Shown here: in pieces, positions 24,776 to 33,233 of the stretch
Layout of the letters: the number at the start of each line of letters is the position of its first letter
How positions within the stretch are numbered: the stretch's first letter is position 1
Origin: JBDREC01 sp043820105 [NCBI: Pseudomonadota bacterium]
GTDB lineage: Bacteria > Bdellovibrionota_F > JAHFAK01
DNA length: 64,000 nt
Direction of reading: 5' to 3'
Assembly: GCA_043820105.1 (NCBI GenBank)
Contig: JBDREC010000041.1
Span: 6,258 to 70,257, forward strand
The notes under the pieces: generated by a model
What the model was told of the DNA's origin: nothing
What the model saw: only the letters and a program-made list of their open reading frames with translations
Database searches by the model: none
Program-made: the position numbers and the translations under genes

Positions 24776-27772
24776 CTTCTCCGGATTATATATAGCAATA
24801 GACTGAGATGTAATTAGATTTGAATTATCTCTTGCTCTGATTGTTATAAAATTTCTTCCACTTTCTAAATTAATGTCCTGATCAAGAAGATATTCCTTTT
24901 CACCATTTAGTTTTAAGTAAGAAATTTTTTCATCTTTAAGATATATATAAACATCTTTTAAACCTTCGTTGTCCTGTATTACATATTTTAAATGATATTT
25001 ATTATACCCATTACTTCTTTCTAATTTATTTGATAAAGTTTTTATTAGCGGTGGGTTGTGCTCTGTAAACCACTCAATATTGCTTACTAGTTTATCTTTA
25101 TGAGTTTTTTTACTGTCGATTATACCAACATTGGCGCTAGATTCAATCCAGGCAAAAGCCCCATTATTTAACTTTACTTTATAAAAACCATTACGTTTTT
25201 CCATTATTTCCAGTTCTAACTTCTCATCATTTATATATAAAATATTTGAAGCCTTAAATGGAGATGAATAAAAGGAAATACCTTTTTCTTTTAATTCAAG
25301 AAAGCCTTTTGGGTGGCTACCAGGGCCAATTTCAGGCCTTGCTAAATCAAGCTTTAATTTATCTGATATAATTGTTTCATATACATCATCATAAATAAAT
25401 AATTTAAACTGTATACTATTAGAGCTATAACTTGGATCTATTCTGAAATTCATCGTTACTTCTTTGACTTCACCCTTTTTTATTTGCTCTATCTCTTCCC
25501 TGCCCTTAACAAGAAAAATTCCATCAGCTGTTGTGGCTTTGGCAGAAACCAAAATCTTTCCAGAATCAATTTCAGAATTATTTTTTATTAAAAGCTTAAG
25601 GTCTATTGTTTCACCAAAACTTGGAACCCCATCGCCGTTACCTTCACTATTGTTTGAAGAATCATCTATAATTTGATAGTTATAGGAATACGTAGGTTTA
25701 TCAAGTGATTCAATATTTATATATAGAGAATCTTTGTTTAGAGTTCTTTCGAAATGATCCTTTAAAACCAGAGAAGTATTTACAATTTGGGAAATAGTAG
25801 CCTTTGATAATTCTATTTCAATTTCCCGAGTAAGTGTTTGGCCTGCATTTATTTTACCAAAAATAAATTCATGATTTGTAAATAAAAAGCTATCAGATTC
25901 TGTAAGAGCCCAAACTTGATAAAGAGGTAGTTTACCATTATTTTTAACTTCACAGGCTAAGTGAATTTTTTCCCCTGCTTTACCATTGCCTTCTTTTAAG
26001 TAAAAATTTATACTTACTTTTGGTTTTTCTTTTTTAAGTCCAAAGCCCCAGTCTATATCAAATTTCTTGAGCTCTTGTTTAATTTTAATTTCTTCTTTTC
26101 CTGAAGCTTGCACAATAATTTTTTGAGCCTGCGCTAAAAGCTGTTGCCTGTCATTTGATTTTGCATGTCTAATTATTTCTGAAGCTAGAAAAAGTTCAAA
26201 ATCATTTTCTTCACTAGTTAAAACAACCTCTCCCTTTGATTCCTTGGTTAAATCATCATCTTCTTCTTCATTGGTTTTTTTGAAATAAGTAATAGTATGA
26301 AGAGCACTTTGGTCAGAATTATTATAATCTGCCATATTCATTCCTTCAACACCATACATCTTTTCAAGATATTCTGCTTTTATTGTGTGATGTTTTTTAA
26401 AAAGAAACATATTATTTTTTTCAATATTAGCAGGATATAGTCTTATATCTGGCATTACTCCAGCTATTTTAATTTCACGACCTGAAGGAGATATAAATTT
26501 GGAAATCGTAATTTTTAAGGCTGATTCTGAGCCATCATGCATTTCAAAAAGTTGTTGAACCGTCCCCTTTCCAAAGGTCTTGTCTCCAATAATTACAGAC
26601 CTATCATGCTCTTTTAGAGCAGCTGCAACAATTTCAGAAGCAGAGGCTGAACCTTCATTAACTAAGGTAACAAGTGGAAAATCTGATAAAGTACCAAACC
26701 AAGTTGCTTTTTTTGTTTCTCTTCTATCAGAGCCTACAATAGAAACAATATCACCAGATTCAATAAAAAGGTCGCTTATTTTATGCGCCTGCCTTAAGAC
26801 CCCACCTGGATTATTTCTAAGATCAAAAACTACACCACGGAAATCACTTCTTTTAAGGTATTTTGAAAGATGAAGTTTAATTTCATCAAGAGATTCATCA
26901 TGAAAGTTTTTAAGCCTTATTAAAACAACTCCTCCTGGCAGCAATTTAGAATCAACGGATTGAATCTTAATAATGTCTCTTGTTAAAATAAATGGCCTTG
27001 CATCTTTAAAGGTATCTCTTGCTACCCATAAAGTTACATCTGTTCCAGGATCTCCTCTCATTCTTCTTACAGCTTCAATTAAAGTCATGTTTACTGTTGA
27101 AGCATTATCAATTCTCACGATCTTATCACCAGCTTTAATTCCTGCATTAAAGGCAGGTGTATCATCAATGGGGGAAATAACAACGAGGTCGCCATCCTTA
27201 ATTGTAATAACAATACCAAGCCCACCAAATTTTCCCATAGTTCCAACTTTCAACTCATTATAAACATCCCTTGGAAGAAAATTTGTGTGTGGATCTAATT
27301 TCATAAGCATACCGTTTATAGCAACTTCCTCAATTTCCTCGTCTTCAAACTCATCACTTGTATTATTTCTAATAAACTCATATGCTTGTATCATATTCTT
27401 TTTTAAATATTTTAAAGACTTAATGTCTTTTAAATAAAAATTCCGTATTTTTTCATTTAACTTTATAATAATTTTCTCTTTTTGCTGTACTATCTGAAGT
27501 TCAGGAAGAACTTTTTCAATTTCCTTCAAACCGTTTACAAACATCTCTTTATAATTTATTTTAGACTTATCTACATATTTTTCATCAACTGTATCTGCTA
27601 TTTCTGAATAAGTAGATAGTTGTTTGCTTTTAGAATAAAATGTTTTAAAAATATTTAAAGAATTTTCAGTGTTTGAACAAGACGCATATCTATAAGAAAA
27701 AAAGGCAGAAGGAACTAAAACTAAAAACAATATAGTTATAAGCTTAAATAAATCAGATTTTCTAAGAGCCAT
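24773..27772 (-). CDS. S41 C-terminal-processing protease with PDZ and C-terminal SH3-like domains
   Basis: 999 residues. An N-terminal membrane anchor or signal (about 8-28) is followed by a helical region, a PDZ domain (GGLGIVITIKDGDLVVISPIDDTPAFNAGIKAGDKIVRID, about 183-222) and the S41 core. Catalytic Ser lies in NEGSASASEI near 372, and the Lys in TFGKGTVQQL near 397. Beyond 600 come two beta-rich domains of the CARDB or similar type. An SH3-like segment follows (SFYSSPFKASN to GAFAWIESSA), then a last beta domain. The size and layout resemble the long periplasmic S41 proteases of myxobacteria. Substrate unknown. GGAG lies five bases before the ATG. Confidence 0.88.
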   Translation of the reverse strand: MALRKSDLFKLITILFLVLVPSAFFSYRYASCSNTENSLNIFKTFYSKSKQLSTYSEIADTVDEKYVDKSKINYKEMFVNGLKEIEKVLPELQIVQQKEKIIIKLNEKIRNFYLKDIKSLKYLKKNMIQAYEFIRNNTSDEFEDEEIEEVAINGMLMKLDPHTNFLPRDVYNELKVGTMGKFGGLGIVITIKDGDLVVISPIDDTPAFNAGIKAGDKIVRIDNASTVNMTLIEAVRRMRGDPGTDVTLWVARDTFKDARPFILTRDIIKIQSVDSKLLPGGVVLIRLKNFHDESLDEIKLHLSKYLKRSDFRGVVFDLRNNPGGVLRQAHKISDLFIESGDIVSIVGSDRRETKKATWFGTLSDFPLVTLVNEGSASASEIVAAALKEHDRSVIIGDKTFGKGTVQQLFEMHDGSESALKITISKFISPSGREIKIAGVMPDIRLYPANIEKNNMFLFKKHHTIKAEYLEKMYGVEGMNMADYNNSDQSALHTITYFKKTNEEEDDDLTKESKGEVVLTSEENDFELFLASEIIRHAKSNDRQQLLAQAQKIIVQASGKEEIKIKQELKKFDIDWGFGLKKEKPKVSINFYLKEGNGKAGEKIHLACEVKNNGKLPLYQVWALTESDSFLFTNHEFIFGKINAGQTLTREIEIELSKATISQIVNTSLVLKDHFERTLNKDSLYINIESLDKPTYSYNYQIIDDSSNNSEGNGDGVPSFGETIDLKLLIKNNSEIDSGKILVSAKATTADGIFLVKGREEIEQIKKGEVKEVTMNFRIDPSYSSNSIQFKLFIYDDVYETIISDKLKLDLARPEIGPGSHPKGFLELKEKGISFYSSPFKASNILYINDEKLELEIMEKRNGFYKVKLNNGAFAWIESSANVGIIDSKKTHKDKLVSNIEWFTEHNPPLIKTLSNKLERSNGYNKYHLKYVIQDNEGLKDVYIYLKDEKISYLKLNGEKEYLLDQDINLESGRNFITIRARDNSNLITSQSIAIYNPEK

Positions 27773-27915
27773 TACATCTCCAAAAGTTAAATAAAATATA
27801 TAATTTCAAAATAAAAAACATAAGCCTGCACTTAATTTCTGAGTCCTGAGTTCTTACTATAATTATTAAAAATTATTAAGAATAATGCAAGTTTTGTTTC
27901 ATTTTTAAACAATTC

Positions 27916-27947
27916 TTGACTTTTATTTTATGATTTAGATATATAAT
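27916..27947 (+). promoter_or_regulatory. Sigma-70-like promoter of the VOR operon
   Basis: TTGACT at 27916-27921 with TATATA at 27940-27945 (18-nt spacer), overlapping TATAAT at 27942-27947. About 40 nt before the ferredoxin ATG, which has CGGAGGA as binding site. Confidence 0.6.
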
Positions 27948-27986
27948 GCCGCTTGTCTAGAACATGTTAATTAATCGGAGGAACTA

Positions 27987-28226
27987 ATGTCACAAATTGA
28001 ACAAATTGAAAAAACTCCAAGGGTTGAAGTCTCTGAAAGCGAATGCAAAGGATGTCATTTTTGTGCTGATATATGCCCCAAAAAATGCATAAGCATGTCC
28101 CAAAAATTTAATAAACTAGGATATCAATACGCTGTTCATGCAGCCGAAAACTGCATTGGATGTGGTTTTTGTTTTTATACATGCCCAGAACCAGGAGCAT
28201 TAACTGTTTATAAGAAAGTGAAATAG
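27987..28226 (+). CDS. 2[4Fe-4S] ferredoxin-like subunit of a second 2-oxoacid oxidoreductase
   Basis: 79 residues with clusters ECKGCHFCADICP and NCIGCGFCFYTCP, as in PorD/VorD subunits. First gene of a three-gene operon with the alpha and fused beta-gamma subunits. The sequence between the clusters (KKCISMSQKFNKLGYQY) is typical of this delta subunit rather than a free ferredoxin. Confidence 0.9.
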   Translation: MSQIEQIEKTPRVEVSESECKGCHFCADICPKKCISMSQKFNKLGYQYAVHAAENCIGCGFCFYTCPEPGALTVYKKVK

Positions 28227-28261
28227 CTGATAGTAATAAGTAGCAAGCGCTGGGCTTTAGG

Positions 28262-28301
28262 CTTACCACTTACAGCTTACCACTTACCACTTACCACTTA
28301 A
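28262..28301. repeat. Heptamer array before vorB-like gene
   Basis: CTTACCA units with one CTTACAG variant, in transcript sense, ending 14 nt before the ATG and its AAGGA site. After the ferredoxin stop there is also a TAATAAGTAGC fragment of the opposite sense. Confidence 0.85.
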
Positions 28302-28316
28302 AACAAGGATTAACTT

Positions 28317-29372
28317 ATGAAAATTGAATTTATAAAAGGCAATGAAGCGGTTATTAAGGCTGCTATAATAGCAGGATGTGATTGTTATTTTGGTTATCCA
28401 ATTACCCCAGCCAGTGAAATTGCTCAAGCAGCTTCTTATTACATGCCGCTTTTTAACAGAACTTTTATTCAGGCTGAAAGTGAAGTAGCGGCTATTAATA
28501 TGGTATATGGAGCAGCTTCAGCCGGTTCTAGGGTGATGACAGCTTCATCAGGTCCTGGAATAAGCTTAAAACAGGAAGGTGTTTCATATATCGCCGGCGC
28601 TGAACTTCCATGTGTTATTGTGGATGTAACCAGAGCAGGTCCAGGTCTTGGAAATATTTGGCCAGAACAAGGAGATTATAATCAATTAGTTAAAGGTGGT
28701 GGTCATGGAAATTATAAATGTATAGTGCTCGCTGCAAATTCAGCACAAGAGATGGCTGACTTTACCTTTCTATCTTTTGAATTAGCTGATAAGTACAGAA
28801 TACCTGTTTATCTGCTTTCAGATGCCTATATTGGCCAGATGATGGAACCTGTAAAATTTCCAGAAGAAGTTAAAAACTACGATAAAAATGAGAAAAAAGA
28901 TTGGGCAACTTTAGCAAATGAAGAAACCAGAAAAAATCTTGTAACTTCAATTCATATGAATACAAAATCAATGGAAGAACATAATATTAAACTTCAGAAC
29001 AAATATAGTACAATACAGGAAAATGAAGAAAGAGTAGAATTCTATAACACAGATGATGCTGAATATATTTTCATCAGTTATGGTATTACTTCAAGGGTTG
29101 TTATGAGTGCTGTTGATGAACTTAGACAACTTGGGATTAAAGCTGGTTTATTAAGACCTCTTACTTTATGGCCTCATCCTATTAAAGCTTTAGAAAAAAT
29201 CTTGCCACAAACCAAAAAATTTATTGTTGTTGAATGTTCAAATGGTCAGTTAAGAGATGATATCTCTCTATTTACAAAATCTCAGAAACCTATTCTTCTT
29301 TATAATAGAATGGGTGGAGCAGTTCCATCAGTAAAAGAAGTGGTAAATTTTACAAAAGAAATAATTAGCTAA
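28317..29372 (+). CDS. vorB: 2-oxoacid:ferredoxin oxidoreductase alpha subunit, VorB type
   Basis: 351 residues. It has FGYPITPASEIAQAASYYMP (about 24-43), SEVAAINMVYGAASAG and SSGPGISLKQEGVSYIAGAELP. The segment GLGNIWPEQGDYNQLVKGGGHGNY is distinctive of the branched-chain (3-methyl-2-oxobutanoate) VorB class and differs from the KorA version at 8.5-9.7 kb. It would oxidise branched-chain 2-oxoacids from amino acid breakdown, or make them reductively. AAGGA is seven bases before the ATG. Confidence 0.88.
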   Translation: MKIEFIKGNEAVIKAAIIAGCDCYFGYPITPASEIAQAASYYMPLFNRTFIQAESEVAAINMVYGAASAGSRVMTASSGPGISLKQEGVSYIAGAELPCVIVDVTRAGPGLGNIWPEQGDYNQLVKGGGHGNYKCIVLAANSAQEMADFTFLSFELADKYRIPVYLLSDAYIGQMMEPVKFPEEVKNYDKNEKKDWATLANEETRKNLVTSIHMNTKSMEEHNIKLQNKYSTIQENEERVEFYNTDDAEYIFISYGITSRVVMSAVDELRQLGIKAGLLRPLTLWPHPIKALEKILPQTKKFIVVECSNGQLRDDISLFTKSQKPILLYNRMGGAVPSVKEVVNFTKEIIS

Positions 29373-29405
29373 ATCATATATATTTTTTTAGCTGCTAAGT
29401 TTTAA

Positions 29406-29432
29406 GCTTACCACTTACCACTTACAGCTTAC
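29406..29432. repeat. Heptamer array between vorB and the fused subunit gene
   Basis: Four CTTACCA-type units in transcript sense, ending about 20 nt before the next ATG, whose AAGGAG site lies directly after the array. Confidence 0.8.
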
Positions 29433-29453
29433 TGCTTTTAAAAAGGAGTTATA

Positions 29454-30875
29454 ATGCAAACAAATATCTTAAGAAAACCAAAGGGTTTTTATGATGAATT
29501 CACAAGAAAAGGTGTTGCTGATGTAAAATCAACTCACTATTGCCCAGGCTGTGGTCATGGAATCATTCATAAATTAATAGCTGAAGCAATTGAAGATTTT
29601 GAAATAAATAATGATACTATAATCATTTCACCAGTGGGCTGTTCTGTATTTGCATATTATTATTTTGACACTGGAAATATACAAGCAGCACACGGAAGAG
29701 CTCCAGCTGTTGCAACAGGTGCAAAAAGAGCAAATTCAGATAGCATTGTTATTTCTTATCAGGGTGATGGTGATCTTGCTGCAATCGGTACAGCAGAAAT
29801 TATTCATGCTGCAAACCGTGGGGAAAACATATGCGTATTTTTTGTAAATAACGCAATTTATGGAATGACAGGTGGACAAATGGCTCCAACAACTTTGATT
29901 GGACAAAAAACCCTGACATCACCACATGGAAGATCAGTTGAAAATGAAGGCTACCCTATAAAAATGGCTGAAATGATGAACCAATTAGAAGCTCCCATTT
30001 ATATTGAAAGAGTAGCATTAACTGATGCTAAACATATTAACAAAACAAAAAAGGCAATTAGAAAAGCTTTACAAAATCAGATAGACAAAAAGGGTTTTTC
30101 TTTTGTGGAAATCTTAACTCCATGCCCTACAAACTGGAAAATGACCCCTTCAAAATCCAAAAAATGGGTTGAAGAAGTATTAATGGACACCTTTAAAGTA
30201 GACACCTTCAGAGATAACTCTGAAGACGCCACTCCAAGGGTCTATGAAAAAGAAGATCTTACTTTAGAAGAATTTTTTAAAACATTAAATTTAGTACAAG
30301 AAGCCAAAACCCAAGACGCTTCTTTAGATAATTTTCCAGAACAAAATATGAAAATAGCAGGATTTGGTGGACAAGGCGTTTTATCAGCAGGTATTGCTAT
30401 GAGCATAGTTGGAATGGAAGAAGGTCTTAATGTATCATGGATTCCAAGTTATGGACCAGAAATGAGAGGCGGCACAGCAAACTGTTCTGTTAGAATTTCT
30501 ACAAACAGAATTGGATCACCTCTTGTTGAAAATCCAAATGTATTAATTACAATGAATGGCCCTTCTTTAGATACATTTGAAAATGATGTAGTTCCTGGAG
30601 GTTTTATTCTAGTAAACTCATCTTTAGTTGATAGAAAAGTAAAAAGAGATGATGTGAAAACTCTTTATATTCCAGTTACAGACATGGCAGCTGAAATTGG
30701 CTTAAGGCAAGCAGCTAATATGGTGGCATTAGGAGCTTATTTAGCATACACCAAAATTCTTGATCCAGAAAAACTTTCAAACCTTGTTACAAAAGCCATT
30801 AAAAAGAAAGAATTTGTGGAAATTAATATTAAAGCGATTCAAGCTGGGGCTGAGTTTGCTAAAAAAGAACTTTAA
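29454..30875 (+). CDS. 2-oxoacid:ferredoxin oxidoreductase fused beta (TPP) and gamma subunits
   Basis: A 473-residue fusion. The beta part (about 1-265) has YCPGCGHGIIHKLI, PVGCSVFAYYYFDTGNIQAAHGRAP, GDGDLAAIGTAEIIHAANRGE and NNAIYGMTGGQ for TPP binding. The gamma part starts at residue 299 with MKIAGFGGQGVLSAG and includes SYGPEMRGGTANCSVRIS. A linker of about 35 residues joins them. In the other OFOR of this window these are separate genes. With the ferredoxin-like and VorB subunits this completes a functional enzyme. Confidence 0.9.
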   Translation: MQTNILRKPKGFYDEFTRKGVADVKSTHYCPGCGHGIIHKLIAEAIEDFEINNDTIIISPVGCSVFAYYYFDTGNIQAAHGRAPAVATGAKRANSDSIVISYQGDGDLAAIGTAEIIHAANRGENICVFFVNNAIYGMTGGQMAPTTLIGQKTLTSPHGRSVENEGYPIKMAEMMNQLEAPIYIERVALTDAKHINKTKKAIRKALQNQIDKKGFSFVEILTPCPTNWKMTPSKSKKWVEEVLMDTFKVDTFRDNSEDATPRVYEKEDLTLEEFFKTLNLVQEAKTQDASLDNFPEQNMKIAGFGGQGVLSAGIAMSIVGMEEGLNVSWIPSYGPEMRGGTANCSVRISTNRIGSPLVENPNVLITMNGPSLDTFENDVVPGGFILVNSSLVDRKVKRDDVKTLYIPVTDMAAEIGLRQAANMVALGAYLAYTKILDPEKLSNLVTKAIKKKEFVEINIKAIQAGAEFAKKEL

Positions 30876-30903
30876 CCTTTCTAACTAGTACCAAGCACTA
30901 AAA

Positions 30904-31356
30904 CTAAATCTTTGCATCCAACTTTGTCTTAATAAATTCGTGATGTTCAATTCTTAAAAGGTTCGCTATTTTTCTGATGATATATTCTTCTTCAGGGGTA
31001 ACAACATGATCTGCATAAATAATATTCCAAAGCATTTTAAGAATTTTAATTTTTTCTTCTTTTGGGAATTGCTTATTTACTGCATTAGTAAAAAACCATA
31101 GATCAATTGACTTTTCTCTTTCTTCACGTGCTTTTTTAATGAGTTTAATTACTGAAATTTGATCAAGTAGAAATTCTTGTTTAATTATATCAATTAATGT
31201 TTCTTTTTCAACAGAGGTAAACTCATCATCAGCATTAGCTATTTCAAGCATTAGTGCAACAACTGCTGTTTTTCTTTCAATTTCAAGTTCATCAACATCA
31301 ATTTTAGTTTTTTTTAAAATTGCGTTTTTTATGTATTCAAACATTGGTTTATCCAT
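30904..31356 (-). CDS. TerB-family tellurite-resistance-like protein
   Basis: 150 residues, all helical. It matches the TerB/DjlA N-terminal fold: VALMLEIANADDEFTSVEKETLIDII and LWNIIYADHVVTPEEEYIIRKIANLL, the two EF-hand-like acidic helix turns. No ter operon partners are present. Despite the family name, solitary TerB proteins are not linked to tellurite resistance. AGGA close to the ATG is a tight but acceptable binding site. Confidence 0.85.
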   Translation of the reverse strand: MDKPMFEYIKNAILKKTKIDVDELEIERKTAVVALMLEIANADDEFTSVEKETLIDIIKQEFLLDQISVIKLIKKAREEREKSIDLWFFTNAVNKQFPKEEKIKILKMLWNIIYADHVVTPEEEYIIRKIANLLRIEHHEFIKTKLDAKI

Positions 31357-31488
31357 TTTCCTAGGTAGTTTTAATAATTTAAGTAAGTTGGGTTATCAGC
31401 CATCAGCCTTCAGCCATCAGCAAAAAGGTAAACTTCTTAAACATTTTTCTAAAAATCAATGAAAAACTATAATTAAATTTATTTTAAA

Positions 31489-31515
31489 TTGACATTTGTT
31501 TTCTATAAATAGAAT
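31489..31515 (+). promoter_or_regulatory. Weak sigma-70-like promoter of lysC-dapB
   Basis: Consensus TTGACA at 31489-31494 and TAGAAT at 31510-31515; the 15-nt spacer is short. It lies about 38 nt before the lysC ATG. Confidence 0.35.
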
Positions 31516-31552
31516 AAATTTTATTAAGCTTAACTAAAAATGGAAAGCTATA

Positions 31553-32458
31553 ATGATTCTTAAATTTGGTGGTGCCTGTCTAGGTCACGTTGAATATTAC
31601 AAAAACATATTACATATTATTACTCAAAGAAAAGCTAAGTGCCTAATTATTGTAGTTTCTGCAATTGGAAAGACCACAAGAATGCTTGCGTTCTTATGTG
31701 AAGAGGCTGAAAGGTCTAAAGAAAACTATACAGCCCATAATGCTTTAATTGATTTTATTGAGCTTAATAAAAAATTTATACAAAATTTATTTGCTTGTCA
31801 TGAAACAACAGAAAAATTAGAGCTTATTTTTAAACCATATTATAATAGAATGAAAGAAATATTAAGTTTCATATCAGAAACATCTGATGCATCTAACATT
31901 TTAAAAGATGAATTTTTTTCCTTTGGAGAACTAATTAGTTCTAATATTTTTAATGAATTCTTATTAAAAAATAATCTTAATCCTGTTTTGCTTGATGCCA
32001 GAAAAATAATTATTACTGATAGCAATTTTGGAGCAGCCAATCCTTGCATATCTACTACAAAAGAAAATTTAAAAAGTGAAATTGCTCCATTTAGGAAGGA
32101 AAATCACATTTTTATTATACAAGGATTTATTGGAGCTAATGTTAATAATGACACAACCACTCTTGGCTTTGAAGGATCAGACTACACTGCAACGTTGTTA
32201 GGTTCAATTATAAATGCCAGCAAAGTCGAACTTTGGAAAAATGTTAAAGGAATCTGTGAATGCGATCCAGATCTGAACCCTGCTGCAACAACAATTAGAC
32301 AAATTGGATATAAAGATGCAATTGAGTTTGCGGAATCTGGAGCAAAAATATTACACCCAAAATCAATAATACCAGCAATGGAAAATAATATAGAAGTTGT
32401 TATTAATGATATAAAATGCCCTGATGAAGTGCAGACTGTTATAAGTCGTAAGTCGTAA
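31553..32458 (+). CDS. lysC: Aspartate kinase lacking the ACT regulatory domains
   Basis: Phosphorylates aspartate in the first step to lysine and diaminopimelate. 301 residues cover only the kinase domain: N-terminal KFGGACLGHVEYYKN, a SFGELISSNIF motif, TTLGFEGSDYTATLLGSI, LWKNVKGICECDPDLNPAA and GAKILHPKSI. Normal enzymes continue for 100-150 residues with two ACT domains that bind lysine or threonine. Here the protein ends about 15 residues after the kinase domain. The last codons (SRKS) and the TAA stop are encoded by a heptamer array. It is followed after 47 nt by dapB. Either a feedback-insensitive enzyme or a truncated gene. Confidence 0.85.
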   Translation: MILKFGGACLGHVEYYKNILHIITQRKAKCLIIVVSAIGKTTRMLAFLCEEAERSKENYTAHNALIDFIELNKKFIQNLFACHETTEKLELIFKPYYNRMKEILSFISETSDASNILKDEFFSFGELISSNIFNEFLLKNNLNPVLLDARKIIITDSNFGAANPCISTTKENLKSEIAPFRKENHIFIIQGFIGANVNNDTTTLGFEGSDYTATLLGSIINASKVELWKNVKGICECDPDLNPAATTIRQIGYKDAIEFAESGAKILHPKSIIPAMENNIEVVINDIKCPDEVQTVISRKS

Positions 32459-32490
32459 GTCGTAAGTCGTAAGTGGTAAGTCGTAAGTAG
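32441..32490. repeat. Heptamer array AAGTCGT overlapping the lysC 3' end
   Basis: Seven units in transcript sense TAAGTCG/TAAGTGG. The first units code for the last lysC residues and its stop; the array ends nine bases before the AAGGAG site of dapB. Confidence 0.92.
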
Positions 32491-32505
32491 TTTCAAGGAG
32501 TAATA

Positions 32506-33228
32506 ATGAATATTGGAATAATTGGTTATGGTAGGATGGGGAAAATAGTTGAAAAAGTGGCTATTGAAAATAAGCACAAGATAAGTGATATTTTTGATAT
32601 TGATAAGGCTTTTTCAGGAACTTGTAACTTAAACACTGATGTATTAATTGATTTTTCTATTCCATCATGTGCCCTAAACAACATAGAGCATGCTTTGAAC
32701 TCAGGAATAAATATTGTTAGCGGAACAACAGGATTTGACCTTGCTGAACTAAAAAAACTCCAAAGCACCTTTGCATTTAAATCAGCAGTTTTATTTTCAC
32801 CAAATTTTTCTCTTGGCTTAAATGTTTTTCTTAAACTTTGCAAGGATGCTTCAAAATTACTAAGTAATTTTGATTATGATGCTTACCTGGAAGAATATCA
32901 TCATGATAAAAAACTTGATGCACCCTCTGGAACAGCTAAGAAAATTGAATCTATTTTACTTGAAAACTTTTCAAAGAAAAATGAAACCCTGTATGATAAT
33001 CCTAAGGGCCAAATAAAACAAAATACTCTTCAAGTTAAAGCTATTAGATCAAAGTCAATTCCTGGAATCCATAAACTTACTTTTCAATCAGATAGAGATA
33101 ATATTGAAATTAAACATTCTGTTTTTGACAGATCCTTATTTGCAGAAGGTGCAATTAAAGGTGCTGAATGGCTAAAGGATAAAAAGGGGGTTTTCTTTAT
33201 GGAAGATTTTCTAGAGTCGTTTATCTAG
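32506..33228 (+). CDS. dapB: 4-hydroxy-tetrahydrodipicolinate reductase
   Basis: 240 residues, the short form of DapB. NAD(P)-binding GIIGYGRMGKIVE (about 4-16), SGTTGF near 75, and the catalytic EYHHDKKLDAPSGTA (about 130-144). Second DAP-pathway step after DapA. AAGGAG lies seven bases before the ATG. Confidence 0.95.
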   Translation: MNIGIIGYGRMGKIVEKVAIENKHKISDIFDIDKAFSGTCNLNTDVLIDFSIPSCALNNIEHALNSGINIVSGTTGFDLAELKKLQSTFAFKSAVLFSPNFSLGLNVFLKLCKDASKLLSNFDYDAYLEEYHHDKKLDAPSGTAKKIESILLENFSKKNETLYDNPKGQIKQNTLQVKAIRSKSIPGIHKLTFQSDRDNIEIKHSVFDRSLFAEGAIKGAEWLKDKKGVFFMEDFLESFI

Positions 33229-33233
33229 TTTGC

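Noticed and set aside
30904-31356. Tellurite resistance determinant
   Set aside because: A solitary TerB-fold protein without terC/D/Z genes does not support that function.
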